From positions 124,001 to 188,000 of the forward strand of contig NC_015724.1 in NCBI RefSeq assembly GCF_000219215.1: a stretch of DNA of 64,000 nt, read 5' to 3'. Under the pieces are notes generated by a model. It did not search any database. It was not told the origin of the DNA and was given only the letters and a program-made list of their open reading frames with translations. Position 1 is the first letter of the stretch, and each line of letters starts with the position of its first letter. A program made the position numbers and the translations under genes. Below, piece after piece: positions 56,394-64,000 of the stretch. Source of the stretch: Cupriavidus necator N-1. Lineage in GTDB: Bacteria > Pseudomonadota > Gammaproteobacteria > Burkholderiales > Burkholderiaceae.

Positions 56394-56648
56394 CTATTGA
56401 CGACACCTTGGTTTCGGCCCGCCGCTGCTAGAGACCGTGGCGGGCGCCGATTCCAGCAGTCTACTGGTCGCGGCGGGTGTGCTTGGCTGGTTGATGGAGC
56501 GTACGCCGTCGGCGTTCTGCAATAGCTCTATGCCTCCGACGTTTTCATCACCGGCGCTGAGCGATAAATACATGCGGTGCCACCAGCCCTCCGTGCTAGG
56601 TCTCAAGACGACGTCGAATGTCCTCTCTTGCCGTAAGCGGTCTTTCAC
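56394..56648 (-). CDS. Small protein upstream of the peptidase
   Basis: 84 aa from GTG 56648 (MKDRLRQERTFDVVLRPSTEGWWHRMYLSLSAGDENVGGIELLQNADGVRS). The same frame is open and protein-like further upstream (YGLVEIPERQATERLVLRISEV) but lacks a start. Alternatively a 22-codon leader begins at an ATG behind GGAGG and ends in TGA overlapping the GTG (GTGA). Small partners next to cytoplasmic trypsin-like peptidases are known in conflict systems; whether this belongs to them is not clear. Confidence 0.5.
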   Translation of the reverse strand: MKDRLRQERTFDVVLRPSTEGWWHRMYLSLSAGDENVGGIELLQNADGVRSINQPSTPAATSRLLESAPATVSSSGGPKPRCRQ

Positions 56649-56723
56649 CTCGGAAATTCGGAGGACCAGCCGTTCCGTTGCTTGCCGTTCGGGAATCTCG
56701 ACGAGGCCATAGCGGTGCGCCTC

Positions 56724-57554
56724 CTAAGCATCCGACTGCCTACGACGGTCCCTGTCTCTTTGACTTTTCGCTTTGCGCCACTGTTCGCCTTGCTTGTCCT
56801 CGCGGCGCTCATATTGCTTCGCGAGTCTGCTAACGCGGTCGACGATTAAGCGTTCTTTTCGTATTGCCATCAGTTGCTCGGTCATCCACCTGCCAGAAAC
56901 AGATATATTCCTCAAATCACTCGGACTCCACCGGGGAATTTCTGGGAATAAATTCAGGTACTTGTCCCAGCCGGACTCGTGCTCGTATGGCTTGCGAGAA
57001 ATATAGGTTCGAATTACCCAACCATCCGGACCAGAATCGCCCAAGAACAAGCCTTCGCGAACGGGCACCGCAAACTGCCTCCATTTCTCCTGATGCGAGA
57101 CGGACATCAACGGTATGGCAAAACCGAGCGCCAACGAAATGGGTTCCAGGATCCCAGGAACGTCCATGGTACCGACTCGCTGAAGACAACGGGCAATGGC
57201 ATGAGGCGTGATGGTGAGCGGCTTAAGAATCCAGAATTTGTTTGCTTCAATCGCATGTAACAGTTGGATCCATCGGAAGCCGATGCGTTGGTTGCCTCCA
57301 ACGATGGACATCCAGAGGAGAGGGTCAGGGGCTGAGTATTCAATGTGCCCGAAAAAGCCATGCGCCTTAAGGGGCGCCAGCAAGTGGTTCTCGGCGTGCA
57401 AGCACAAAGTAAACTTGTCCGCGCGTGCCGGTCGAGCTGGAGCTCCATCACAAACGTCGCGAATTATGCGTTCGAGTGAATCCGGCTCGAGTTCAGGGCG
57501 GTCCCTGAGGTAAAGATCGGCTCGCCCATGCGCCACCCGCTCGTCTATATACAT
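56724..57554 (-). CDS. Hypothetical 276-aa protein of the peptidase cluster
   Basis: Starts ATG 57554 (MYIDERVAHGRADLYLRDRPELEPD). A central segment ITPHAIARCLQRVG has an HAxxRxxQR pattern seen in some small nuclease/toxin-like families. The C-terminus is highly basic (AKQYERREDKQGEQWRKAKSQRDRDRRRQ). No family recognised. First gene of a minus-strand series (this gene, small protein, peptidase, small protein), lower in GC than the flanks. Confidence 0.65.
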   Translation of the reverse strand: MYIDERVAHGRADLYLRDRPELEPDSLERIIRDVCDGAPARPARADKFTLCLHAENHLLAPLKAHGFFGHIEYSAPDPLLWMSIVGGNQRIGFRWIQLLHAIEANKFWILKPLTITPHAIARCLQRVGTMDVPGILEPISLALGFAIPLMSVSHQEKWRQFAVPVREGLFLGDSGPDGWVIRTYISRKPYEHESGWDKYLNLFPEIPRWSPSDLRNISVSGRWMTEQLMAIRKERLIVDRVSRLAKQYERREDKQGEQWRKAKSQRDRDRRRQSDA

Positions 57555-57726
57555 TAGCTTCTCTGCTGAATCTGGTTCAAATCACTGTTTGGTTCCTGCA
57601 CAATCCTCAACGCAGCTTCTTCTCGGAATACAGAGATCCCCAGTCGGCCGCGCCGTCTTGTTTCCCGTTTGCGGCCCTCTTTGCAAAATCAGTCGTGAAG
57701 ACAAAGGTCCTGCTGTGATCTTGAAT
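57555..57726. other. Intergenic region with no recognised feature
   Basis: About 170 bp between the hypothetical gene and the Tn3-like relic. Nothing recognisable apart from the upstream region of the 276-aa protein gene. Confidence 0.4.
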
Positions 57727-58194
57727 TCATGCGATACGGACGGATGAGGACGGGCATGCATCCGTGATGCGATTGAGCACACCCAACGAATTGCCACCTC
57801 CGTTGCCTAGGAGACCCTCCTTGTGTCCCACAGGCAATCCTGTGAGCGCCGCGGACGCGCGTTTGCCACCGCCCCAATATTTCGGTAGCGCGAACTGATT
57901 GTATGCGTTGATAACCTTCACGATGGCCTTGTCGATCCGTTGTTCCGTGACGTGACGCAGGTTCAGCCACGCAATTTGCTTGCGGCTCAGCCCCTTGATG
58001 GACCGGGCCGACGTTGGTCCGGTCGACGATGCGAATCGTGGAAGCTTCGAGGCCAATGCGAAATTAGGGGTGCCATGAAACGCTAACTGGACGATTGGCC
58101 GAAACGCATTGAGACGGCCCTTCGCTTCGTCGCGGCAAAAGGCCGCTGCTGGCCGGTAGGCCCCCCCGGTCTTACCTCGCACGACCAGTCTCAC
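57727..58194 (-). pseudogene. Decayed Tn3-family transposase fragment
   Basis: The segment SRKQIAWLNLRHVTEQRIDKAIVKVINAYNQFALPKYWGGGKRAS matches the pattern of Tn3-family transposases (ALPKYWGxGxxAxADG...). The expected continuation, ADGTxW...HIRYGGYGGIGYYHV, is not present; sequence after KRAS diverges. About 155 codons of an original 950-1000. Inactive relic; no Tn3 ends seen. Confidence 0.5.
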
Positions 58195-58201
58195 CTTGGT
58201 T

Positions 58202-59029
58202 TCAGGTAGAGCTGCTTCTGAGTTTGGCCCGGCGGGTGCGCTCTTCTGTCACGAAGATGTCCTGGCGCGATCTCACCAGGTCGGATAGCTTTTTGAATCC
58301 ATAGACCCGTGGGTCAAAGTCAGGTTGCAGCTTCGTGAGGTAGCTCCCAAACGTCCCAAGGTGTGCCCAGCCGTTCTCGTCCGATGACTGGTCAATCGCG
58401 GAAAGCATGAAATCCTGCGGGAAGCTTGGCACCGGCGCTTTGGTTACGGTGTTCGCCTGCGTAACAATGGGCACCACTGCGGTTTCAGGTTTGGCCGCAG
58501 CAGCGGGTGTGGCCTCGGCCGGAGCCGGTCGGAGCAACTCGGTGAGCACGAATTTGTTACAGGCATTTCGAAAGGCATCAGGCGTCTTCTGCTCTCCAAA
58601 GCCCAGCACGAACAATCCTTCCTCCCGAATCCGAGTCGCCAGCCCGGTAAAGTCGCTGTCGCTCGTCACTAGGCAAAAGCCATCGAAGCGCCGGGTGTAG
58701 AGCAAATCCATTGCGTCGATGATAAGCGTGCTGTCGGTTGCGTTCTTTCCTGTGGTGTAAGCGAACTGCTGAACCGGCTTGATCGCATACGTCTGTAGCA
58801 CCTTCTTCCACGAGGCGCTGTGCGGCGACGTGAAATCGCCATAGATGCGCTTCACCGTTGCCTCGCCAAACCTCGCCACCTCGCCAAGAATGCCCTCAAT
58901 GACCGCGGCTTGCGCGTTGTCCGCGTCGATCAGAACAGCAAGTCGCAGTGTTGGTTCTTCAGCTTCGATCTTGGCAACTAGTTTTGGAGTAACCATGTTG
59001 GGTGAGGTAGGAAGAATGGACTCCAGCAT
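58202..59029 (-). CDS. NYN-domain protein with C-terminal OST-HTH/LOTUS-like domain
   Basis: 275 aa. The N-terminal NYN (PIN-like, LabA/DUF88) domain shows the metal-binding acidic residues in RLAVLIDADNAQ, DSTLIIDAMDLLY and CLVTSDSDFTGLATRIREEGLFVLGFG. A Pro/Ala-rich linker joins it to a C-terminal LOTUS-like domain (DENGWAHLGTFGSYLTKLQPDFDPRVYGFKKLSDLVRSRQDIFV). It is a predicted RNA-binding nuclease or RNA-processing factor. Alternative start ATG 58996. Stands alone in this mobile region; such genes are common in bacteria, so a link to defence is only possible. Confidence 0.85.
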   Translation of the reverse strand: MLESILPTSPNMVTPKLVAKIEAEEPTLRLAVLIDADNAQAAVIEGILGEVARFGEATVKRIYGDFTSPHSASWKKVLQTYAIKPVQQFAYTTGKNATDSTLIIDAMDLLYTRRFDGFCLVTSDSDFTGLATRIREEGLFVLGFGEQKTPDAFRNACNKFVLTELLRPAPAEATPAAAAKPETAVVPIVTQANTVTKAPVPSFPQDFMLSAIDQSSDENGWAHLGTFGSYLTKLQPDFDPRVYGFKKLSDLVRSRQDIFVTEERTRRAKLRSSST

Positions 59030-59063
59030 AATACCGGTTCGCGTTGCATGCCCAGGTATCAGG

Positions 59064-59381
59064 TCAAGGCTGAACTAGGAACGTAGCATTGTCGGCGAGT
59101 TCGGTCGTGCATCGCGAAGGGGGTATGTTGTGATTCGCCAACGCAGAAGTCTCCGAAACCGGCGCCAGCGACCGTCGTCTTCGTGGCCGACGCCAGCCGC
59201 GCAGCCGTCTCGGCCACCACACCATCCAGGCCGCTGGCGACGGTTTACCATCCTGGCGTAGCCGCGCCCACATCAGTTGCTCGGCAATCCGGTTAATTCC
59301 GGTCTGCTGCATTTGCTCGAAGTTGGCACCTGATGCCGTAGAAAAGGCGCCCCTCTCACGGTTTTTGACATAGCCCCACAT
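59064..59381 (-). pseudogene. Frameshifted small gene, family not recognised
   Basis: ANFEQMQQTGINRIAEQLMWARLRQDGKP reads in one frame, and a protein-like continuation (GLDGVVAETAARLASATKTTVAGAGFG) in another, so a frameshift near 59235 is likely. No ribosome site precedes the first Met, and the start overlaps dyad site B. Weak call. Confidence 0.35.
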
Positions 59382-59389
59382 ATGTCAAA
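59365..59389. promoter_or_regulatory. Dyad site B (TTGACATA-N8-TATGTCAA)
   Basis: TTGACATA (59365-59372) and TATGTCAA (59381-59388) flank an 8-bp centre, GCCCCACA; the arms extend to 9 bp (TTTGACATA/TATGTCAAA). Arms match site A at 44166-44190 and only the centre differs. It lies about 390 bp before the decayed second kfrA. Confidence 0.55.
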
Positions 59390-59395
59390 TTCCGA

Positions 59396-59416
59396 TATCG
59401 TTGCAACGCAACGATA
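59396..59416. promoter_or_regulatory. Perfect inverted repeat next to site B
   Basis: TATCGTTGC (59396-59404) and GCAACGATA (59408-59416) form 9-bp perfect arms around AAC. At site A too a second dyad (TATTAC-GTA-GTAATA) follows the TTGACATA dyad, so the two loci share a two-dyad layout. Likely an operator. Confidence 0.5.
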
Positions 59417-59482
59417 CGTAAAAAAACAGGCCCCAGCGGCGCATGGACGCGCACGTTATTCCCTAGGGGCGAGCCCAGTGCC

Positions 59483-59734
59483 TCATCCAGCGTGAGGATC
59501 TTCCGAGGAAGGCCCGCGACGCGATGTCGCGCCGATTTGGCGCACTGGCTTCGCTGACCGGGCAGCTTCGGCCATGACAGTCGTGGTCGTCGGACGCGCG
59601 CTCGGCTGGATGCTCGGATCGCCGGCCGGCGTCCAACCTGCCGCGCGCGTCCTGGCCACGGCTTGCTCGATACCGCGTCCGACAACGTCTTGAAAGCGTT
59701 GACTCATGATGTAGCGGGTCAGTTTTGAAGACAT
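59483..59734 (-). CDS. Hypothetical 83-aa protein
   Basis: MSSKLTRYIMSQRFQDVVGRGIEQAVARTRAAGWTPAGDP... starts after a strong ribosome site (AGAGGGAAGG, 5 bp spacing), which is the main support. The C-terminal part may be frameshifted: another frame continues with LPRKILTLDEALGSPLGNNVRVHAPLG. Divergent from the kfrA relic. No family recognised. Confidence 0.5.
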   Translation of the reverse strand: MSSKLTRYIMSQRFQDVVGRGIEQAVARTRAAGWTPAGDPSIQPSARPTTTTVMAEAARSAKPVRQIGATSRRGPSSEDPHAG

Positions 59735-59778
59735 TGCGCCTTCCCTCTTTGATTTCGTGAGTTCATCATAGCGGACCG

Positions 59779-60304
59779 CGCGGCCTGGTGGGCAAGGGCA
59801 GCATGGGCGCATGCCCGCCGATGTGTTGCAGGCGTTCTTGCAGGAACTCCGGGCGCACGCGCGTCACCATCGACCATTCCGCCTTGCCGGCTGCGTTGAA
59901 GGGCATCGCGGCCGGGGCGGTCCAAGCCATCTGGCAAGCGGCCAACGAAGCCGCCACCGGCGAGTTGGCCACGCTGCGCGCCGAGGCCCCCCCTGCAGCC
60001 ATCGCCGCCGAGTCCGAGTCCGAGTCCGAGTCCGAGCCCGACGCGGCGCGGCGCGGACTGAGACCGCGACGGCCCGTGAGAAGGTGGCCGCCCTCGCGGC
60101 GCAGCTGGCCGAGGCACCCGACGTGCATGACGCCATGCAGGCGCACTTGACTGCGGAGCCCCAGGTGCACGCGGGGACCCAGGCGCGGCTGGAAGGGGGG
60201 CAGGCGAGCTGGAGGCTGCCTGGCGGCAACTGGCGGAACAGCTTACCCAATTCTCGATCAAGCTCGAGCGCGCTCCCGAGCAGGTGACCCTGGCGCAGGA
60301 GCAA
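59779..60304 (+). pseudogene. Second KfrA-like gene, truncated and frameshifted
   Basis: VGKGSMG, then (other frame) MPADVLQAFLQELRAHAR, then VTIDHSALPAALKGIAAGAVQAIWQAANEAATGELATLRAEA closely parallels residues 56-115 of the intact KfrA-like protein at 44.3 kb. The first 50 or so residues are gone and at least three frame changes occur. A short GAGTCC repeat (about 60010-60036) encodes ESESESES. Non-functional. Confidence 0.8.
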
Positions 60305-60384
60305 TGAGGGGCTACGCGCACAAGCTTAGAGTTGGCCTTGCCATCCTGGTTGACTCGCGAGCGGGCTGGGCCGACGGAGTGAAC

Positions 60385-60804
60385 TCAGATTTTCCTGTCC
60401 CAAGCCACTACACGCCCGTTCTCAATCGTGACGCGGAGTCGACAGCCTCCGCGAGGACCGGGTTCGTACTTCCATACTTCCCGAACTTTCGTCTTGAGGA
60501 ACTTTTGGTCGATCGCGTAGGGCTTTCCGCGGGAATGCACAAGTTGTTCCGTGGTCTGATCCACCCAAATGTGGGATTTCAAAATCTCACTCGCAATCTC
60601 TTCGCCGTACTTTGCGCGCAGCCCTCTCTCCCGCTGCTCTTTCTGAAGCTTCTCTTTTGCAGTGGAGTCTACGAAGATATAAATAGCCGCGAGGACGGAT
60701 ATGATGATGAAGCCGAGGAACACCGGCCAGTATTTTTGAATTTGCTCTACCAGCGACGCTCCTCCGAGGACTAGGGCAACTATCCAAAATCCGCCTCTTG
60801 CCAT
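60385..60804 (-). CDS. Small membrane protein, hypothetical
   Basis: 139 aa. The N-terminal half is hydrophobic with one or two membrane segments (GGFWIVALVLGGASLV; YWPVFLGFIIISVLAAIYIFV), then a charged helix (AKEKLQKEQRERGLRAKYGEEIASEILKSHIW) and a soluble end (REVWKYEPGPRGGCRLRVTIENGRVVAWDRKI). GGAGGAGCC precedes the ATG. It looks like a genuine gene of unknown role. Confidence 0.7.
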   Translation of the reverse strand: MARGGFWIVALVLGGASLVEQIQKYWPVFLGFIIISVLAAIYIFVDSTAKEKLQKEQRERGLRAKYGEEIASEILKSHIWVDQTTEQLVHSRGKPYAIDQKFLKTKVREVWKYEPGPRGGCRLRVTIENGRVVAWDRKI

Positions 60805-61190
60805 GGCTCCTCCTCTAAGTTCTCTGCTCAGCTTAGGTAATTCTAGTCGTATCCCGAATCAAAAAATGTTTGGAAGAGCACAGTGGGAACACATAGTAGC
60901 GTAGCGTGCAATTTTCTAGGCAAGACAACTACAGAAATGCTCCTAGGATTAAGGAAGGCGAAAGGAAATGGCGGACGCCGCGCTTAGGCGGCAACCCAAG
61001 TCGTTATCGAACTTCACCTCAGCGCAATTGAACAGGGCCATCTGGGCATTCGCCCGCGGCCAGCGGTGCCCACCCAAGAGGGGTCGTACTCTGCACCCAT
61101 TGAACATAACGCCCGTAGAGCGAAATTTTGCGGGTTGCTGGGAGGTTATGTTGAAGGGGTGAGGGTGGACGTCTAACGACGCGGACCCTC
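60805..61190. other. Intergenic region with a long-spaced inverted repeat
   Basis: No supportable gene; a plus-strand frame (60968-61162) has no ribosome site I trust. AACATAAC (about 61106-61113) and GTTATGTT (about 61145-61152) form an inverted repeat with a spacer of roughly 30 bases. Its role is unknown; it could be a relic of a recombination site. Confidence 0.4.
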
Positions 61191-61430
61191 TCAGTCGGCC
61201 CCGGCGCTCGAAACGGCAGCAAAGTCGAAATGCGCGGCGGCATAGATGGCATTGCACGCCCAGACTTCTTCGCCGTCTTTGTAGAAAGTGACCCATTGGC
61301 CGTCGCTGACGCCGTAGGCGCCAGGGAAGACTTCGTCATGGCCGTTCGGACCGTCCAGCGGAAAGGGGGCGTGGGGTGTGGCCCAGTATTGGCCGCGCGG
61401 TAAGGGCGTGATCGTCTTTGGCATGCTCAT
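61191..61430 (-). CDS. Hypothetical 79-aa protein
   Basis: MSMPKTITPLPRGQYWATPHAPFPLDGPNGHDEVFPGAYGVSDGQWVTFYKDGEEVWACNAIYAAAHFDFAAVSS. A compact, soluble-looking protein; ATG 61430 or 61424. A longer upstream frame exists but lacks protein character. Family not recognised. Confidence 0.5.
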   Translation of the reverse strand: MSMPKTITPLPRGQYWATPHAPFPLDGPNGHDEVFPGAYGVSDGQWVTFYKDGEEVWACNAIYAAAHFDFAAVSSAGAD

Positions 61431-61573
61431 CCGGCCCAGTGCGGTGTTACTGAAGGCCCCGGCCTCGCTACGGCGAAGCGGAGGCGATGTCAATGTTGCA
61501 ATGGCGTAGCCCAGACTCGTGGCAGCTTCGTGTAGTCTCGCTACCATCACCGCTAGTATCGCGTAGGATTTCC

Positions 61574-61720
61574 ATGGCACGATACCTTCCGATTTTAGCC
61601 CGGGCCTTCGGCGTCGGCGCCTTCATCGTGATCGCCGCCATCGTCTCCCGGCAGGTATATCTGCGCAGCGCCGCGGAGGGGCTGCCGACGCCGGCGCAGA
61701 CGAGGAGCCTGCGACAATGA
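61574..61720 (+). CDS. Possible small membrane peptide
   Basis: 48 aa: MARYLPILARAFGVGAFIVIAAIVSRQVYLRSAAEGLPTPAQTRSLRQ, one predicted membrane helix with a charged tail. No clear ribosome site. Weakly supported. Confidence 0.3.
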   Translation: MARYLPILARAFGVGAFIVIAAIVSRQVYLRSAAEGLPTPAQTRSLRQ

Positions 61721-61835
61721 TGTTGATACGCTGCAAGACGATGCACGCACGTCTGCAGAATAGGGACAGGTCGACTGCGGAGGCTGACGAGCGGCCACGC
61801 GCTCGATGTAGAGAGTCCTGACTTTCCGATTCTGA

Positions 61836-62275
61836 CTAGTCGATCAGGAGCACAGGCAAAAGAATGCCCGCTGCTCGGGCGGGCATGAATCCCTTTCGGA
61901 GAAAGAGAGGAGACGAGGCCTTGCTTGAGAGCGCCCCATCGAACTTGACGGTCTCGTGACGGCCTTCGTGGTCAAAGCGCCAAACGCCGTAGGCGCTGTC
62001 GTTTTGGCGATGGATGATGCAGTGATGGTGCGAAAGATCGGCAAGCGTCTTAGGGGAGCCGAACCGCTCCAGGTATCCCGGCGATGCACAAATGAACCTC
62101 CGGTTCGACATGATGCGGCGGGCCGAGAGCCGTCGGTCGGGAAGCGACCCAAACCGGATGGCCAAGTCAATACCGCTATCCACAAGGTCGACGGGACGGT
62201 CTGTCACTTCAAGCTGAGCTTCCACGTGGGTATAGCGCTTGGCGAAATGCGGAGACGAGAGGCGCTATCGTCGCT
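61836..62275 (-). pseudogene. LysR-family regulator, substrate-binding-domain fragment
   Basis: The segment HFAKRYTHVEAQLEVTDRPVDLVDSGIDLAIRFGSLPDRRLSARRIMSNRRFICASPGYLERFGSPKTLADLSHHHCI is the effector domain of a LysR regulator. The helix-turn-helix is absent upstream, and after FDGALSS the sequence is degraded (the expected ND... core is replaced). About 40% of the gene remains. Non-functional. From 62276 to 62529 I see no gene. Confidence 0.75.
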
Positions 62276-62529
62276 CGGCCGAAGCAGAGTGTCGCGTTCA
62301 CCCGGAGGAGTCCACGGGGTGTCTTCTCTTTTCGCGCTACGTGATCAGCGCGAACTCATTCCCCGATCCCACCTACAGCTACCGGGCAGCGAACCCTTGG
62401 CGAAGTACGCGGTTGTGGATTCGACAGCTCGATGCTACAGATTGACGGAATCGTCCAGCCGCCAACTCCTTGCGTGAGGTTAGGCGTACGTTCATCCGGG
62501 CCTGACTGCGAATCTGGTAAATGGCAACG

Positions 62530-63378
62530 CTACGGCTGCTGCAACTTTTCGCCGATGCACTTTGCCGCGGTGAGAAGTCCCACGGCGGCTTGCTGCTCCA
62601 GCGCGTCTGCCGTGGCCGCGCTGGTCGCCAGGACGCAGGACAGCACCAGCAGCTCGGCGCCAGGCCGTCGGCGCAGCGGTACGCCAAGTGCCACCGTGTC
62701 CGGACGCAAGACGTTGCGGCGCTTGACATAACCAAGTCGGGCAAATTCCTTGCGGAATACGTCAAATTCGTCGGCCTGCCGTGCCCAGCTCCCAGGCTCC
62801 GCATATTCGATCTCGCGGATCGCGCGCTTGCGTTCGTCTGCCGTGGCTCCCACCAGCCAGGCCGTGCCGGCGGTGCTGGATACCAGTGGCAGCGTGAGGC
62901 CCGTGCCGGGCTTGCGCTTGAGCACGTCACGCGTGGTAATGTTTTCCAGCGCGACAATACGCAGATGGTCTCGAACGCCGATCGCCACAGAGCCGTCGAT
63001 CAGGTCCGCCAGCTCCTTCATAGGGCCCGCCGCCAGCCGGCGCAGTTGCAGCCCCGCTAGCAGCGGGTAGCCCAGGCAGAGAATGCTCATCCCCAATCCG
63101 AAATCGCCGCTGTCTGGATGGCGACGCAGGTAGCCGAGCCTGACCAGGGTATGGGTCAGCCTGGAAACCGTAGGCTTTGGCAGACCGGTACGAGCCGCGA
63201 TCTCGGCATTGCCGAGTTCGGGGGAATCTGCGGAAAAGCACTGCAGGACGCGCAAGCCGCGCTCCAGGGTGCTGGCGAACTGCCGGTCTCCTGGCTCGCG
63301 CAGCACCGCCCGAGTCAAGTTCTGGGGCTTTCCGGCGCGGGCTGATGCACTGCGGTCTCGCGGAACGACGTTTGCCAT
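62530..63378 (-). CDS. IclR-family transcriptional regulator
   Basis: 282 aa. Winged helix (FASTLERGLRVLQCFSADSPELGNAEIAARTGLPKPTVSRLTHTLVRLGYLRR), then the effector domain (VALENITTRDVLKRKPGTGLTLPLVSSTAGTAWLVG ... ALGVPLRRRPGAELLVLSCVLATS). ATG 63378. Upstream on the same strand is an alpha/beta hydrolase gene, about 85 bp away; the regulator may control that hydrolase and its operon, which continues beyond the window. Confidence 0.9.
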   Translation of the reverse strand: MANVVPRDRSASARAGKPQNLTRAVLREPGDRQFASTLERGLRVLQCFSADSPELGNAEIAARTGLPKPTVSRLTHTLVRLGYLRRHPDSGDFGLGMSILCLGYPLLAGLQLRRLAAGPMKELADLIDGSVAIGVRDHLRIVALENITTRDVLKRKPGTGLTLPLVSSTAGTAWLVGATADERKRAIREIEYAEPGSWARQADEFDVFRKEFARLGYVKRRNVLRPDTVALGVPLRRRPGAELLVLSCVLATSAATADALEQQAAVGLLTAAKCIGEKLQQP

Positions 63379-63462
63379 CGGTGGATACCTGGCGAAAGGG
63401 ATTAGGGGGCAAGCCGACAGTGTGCCACTGTCCGGCTACTTAAAGATGAAATTCGACCCCGC

Positions 63463-64000
63463 TCAAGCGGTATCCAGGCGGTCGTTAAGGAACTCGGTAA
63501 TCAGCCGGTTAACACGGGGGCCATGCTCGTGGATGACCCAGTGGCTTCCGTCCGGGATACGCTCGATCCTCAGGTCTGGCGCGAATTGCCTGAGGCCATC
63601 AATGCAGCCCATCAGCAAAAAACGGTCCCGTTCGCCCCAGATCACCAGAGTGGGAACGCTGAGTGTCATAGCCGCGGAGTCGAACACAACGCCTGCGGCG
63701 CCGCTGTCGCCCAGCGCCGCAGGGTGGAGCGGCGAGGCGCGATAGTAGTCGAGACCTGCCCGTACGGAACCTGGGCGGGACCAGGAGTGCCGGTAGCCAG
63801 CTTGAGTTGGCGCGTCGAGCCATTCCGGTTGCTGTCCGTCTTCCGCAAACATACCGAACAGATAAGCAAAGTCATTCGCGCAGATCTGCGCCAGCGCATC
63901 GTCGCCGATGAAGAAGTTCATGTAGGCGCTGGCAGCCTGCTGCGCCGGACTTTCCACCAATTCGCGGCGGTAGATCGCCGGATGGACGGCATTGATCATC
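63463..64000 (-). CDS. Alpha/beta hydrolase, 3' part (runs off window)
   Basis: The C-terminal 178 residues of an epoxide-hydrolase-like alpha/beta hydrolase. Visible are the acid region SVPTLVIWGERDRFLLMGCIDGLRQFAPDLRIERIPDGSHWVIHEHGPRVNRLITEFL, with the catalytic acid (GERDRFL) and the catalytic His (GSHWV). The nucleophile elbow lies beyond the right edge. Partial only because of the window. Confidence 0.85.
   Translation of the reverse strand, partial: MINAVHPAIYRRELVESPAQQAASAYMNFFIGDDALAQICANDFAYLFGMFAEDGQQPEWLDAPTQAGYRHSWSRPGSVRAGLDYYRASPLHPAALGDSGAAGVVFDSAAMTLSVPTLVIWGERDRFLLMGCIDGLRQFAPDLRIERIPDGSHWVIHEHGPRVNRLITEFLNDRLDTA

Noticed and set aside
62239..62445. Plus-strand frame containing TGCLLFSRYVISANSFPDPTYSYRAANPW
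   Set aside because: Looks protein-like in part but has no recognisable family and no start signal; may be a relic, not enough to call.

Overview
The window reads as accessory DNA of a member of the Burkholderiales (Cupriavidus, Ralstonia or Achromobacter type). The evidence is two Bug/TctC tricarboxylate-receptor genes (one reduced to a relic), Burkholderiales-type general porins, CaiB/BaiF CoA-transferases, IclR regulators, an H-NS-like protein, a KfrA-type plasmid protein and high GC. The genus cannot be fixed from the sequence alone. KfrA-like genes, a VirB10/TrbI fragment, a tyrosine recombinase and many IS remnants suggest a megaplasmid or genomic island.

Layout. (1) 0-6.5 kb: a co-directional CoA-thioester operon (SDR, a deleted Bug gene, CoA-transferase, enoyl-CoA hydratase, Bug receptor, PrpF-like isomerase, thiolase). 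(2) 6.5-11.5 kb: scrapyard with an IS630-type element, an intact porin, a frameshifted second porin fused to an IS3 fragment, a TrbI fragment and an IS110 fragment. (3) 11.6-14.8 kb: aldehyde dehydrogenase plus FAD-dependent oxidoreductase, cut at the 3' end by IS66 relics. (4) 15.5-19.1 kb: a lower-GC beta-oxidation cluster (SDR, hydratase, thiolase) with three broken genes. (5) 19.2-32.8 kb: an IclR-controlled catabolic cluster with a second aldehyde dehydrogenase/FAD oxidoreductase pair, a complete Liv-type ABC importer, aconitase, CoA-transferase and a truncated citryl-CoA lyase/citrate synthase-like gene. Together these suggest uptake and CoA-dependent breakdown of a branched or tricarboxylic-type acid; the substrate is not known.

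(6) 32.8-60.3 kb is the mobile and conflict part. A tyrosine recombinase faces away from a kfrA-like gene. Between them sit two tandem, co-directional, cargo-free transposons of the TniA-TniB-TniQ (Tn402/Tn7-like) type, 5 bp apart, with different terminal repeats but almost identical tniQ genes. Beyond kfrA come an H-NS-like protein with AT-hook motifs, then an AT-richer three-gene operon (N6-adenine methyltransferase with an S-like domain, P-loop ATPase with zinc ribbon and helix-hairpin-helix, HEPN-type protein). That operon looks like an undescribed defence or abortive-infection system and is the leading novelty candidate. Next is a trypsin-like peptidase cluster whose peptidase gene is split by a 3470-bp insertion element with a clean CAAG duplication, then hypothetical genes, a NYN-domain protein and a second, decayed kfrA. 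Two dyads of the form TTGACATA-N8-TATGTC lie beside the two kfrA copies, about 15.2 kb apart, and may be recombination sites.

(7) 60.4-64 kb: small hypothetical genes, a decayed LysR regulator, an IclR regulator and the 3' part of an alpha/beta hydrolase that runs off the window.
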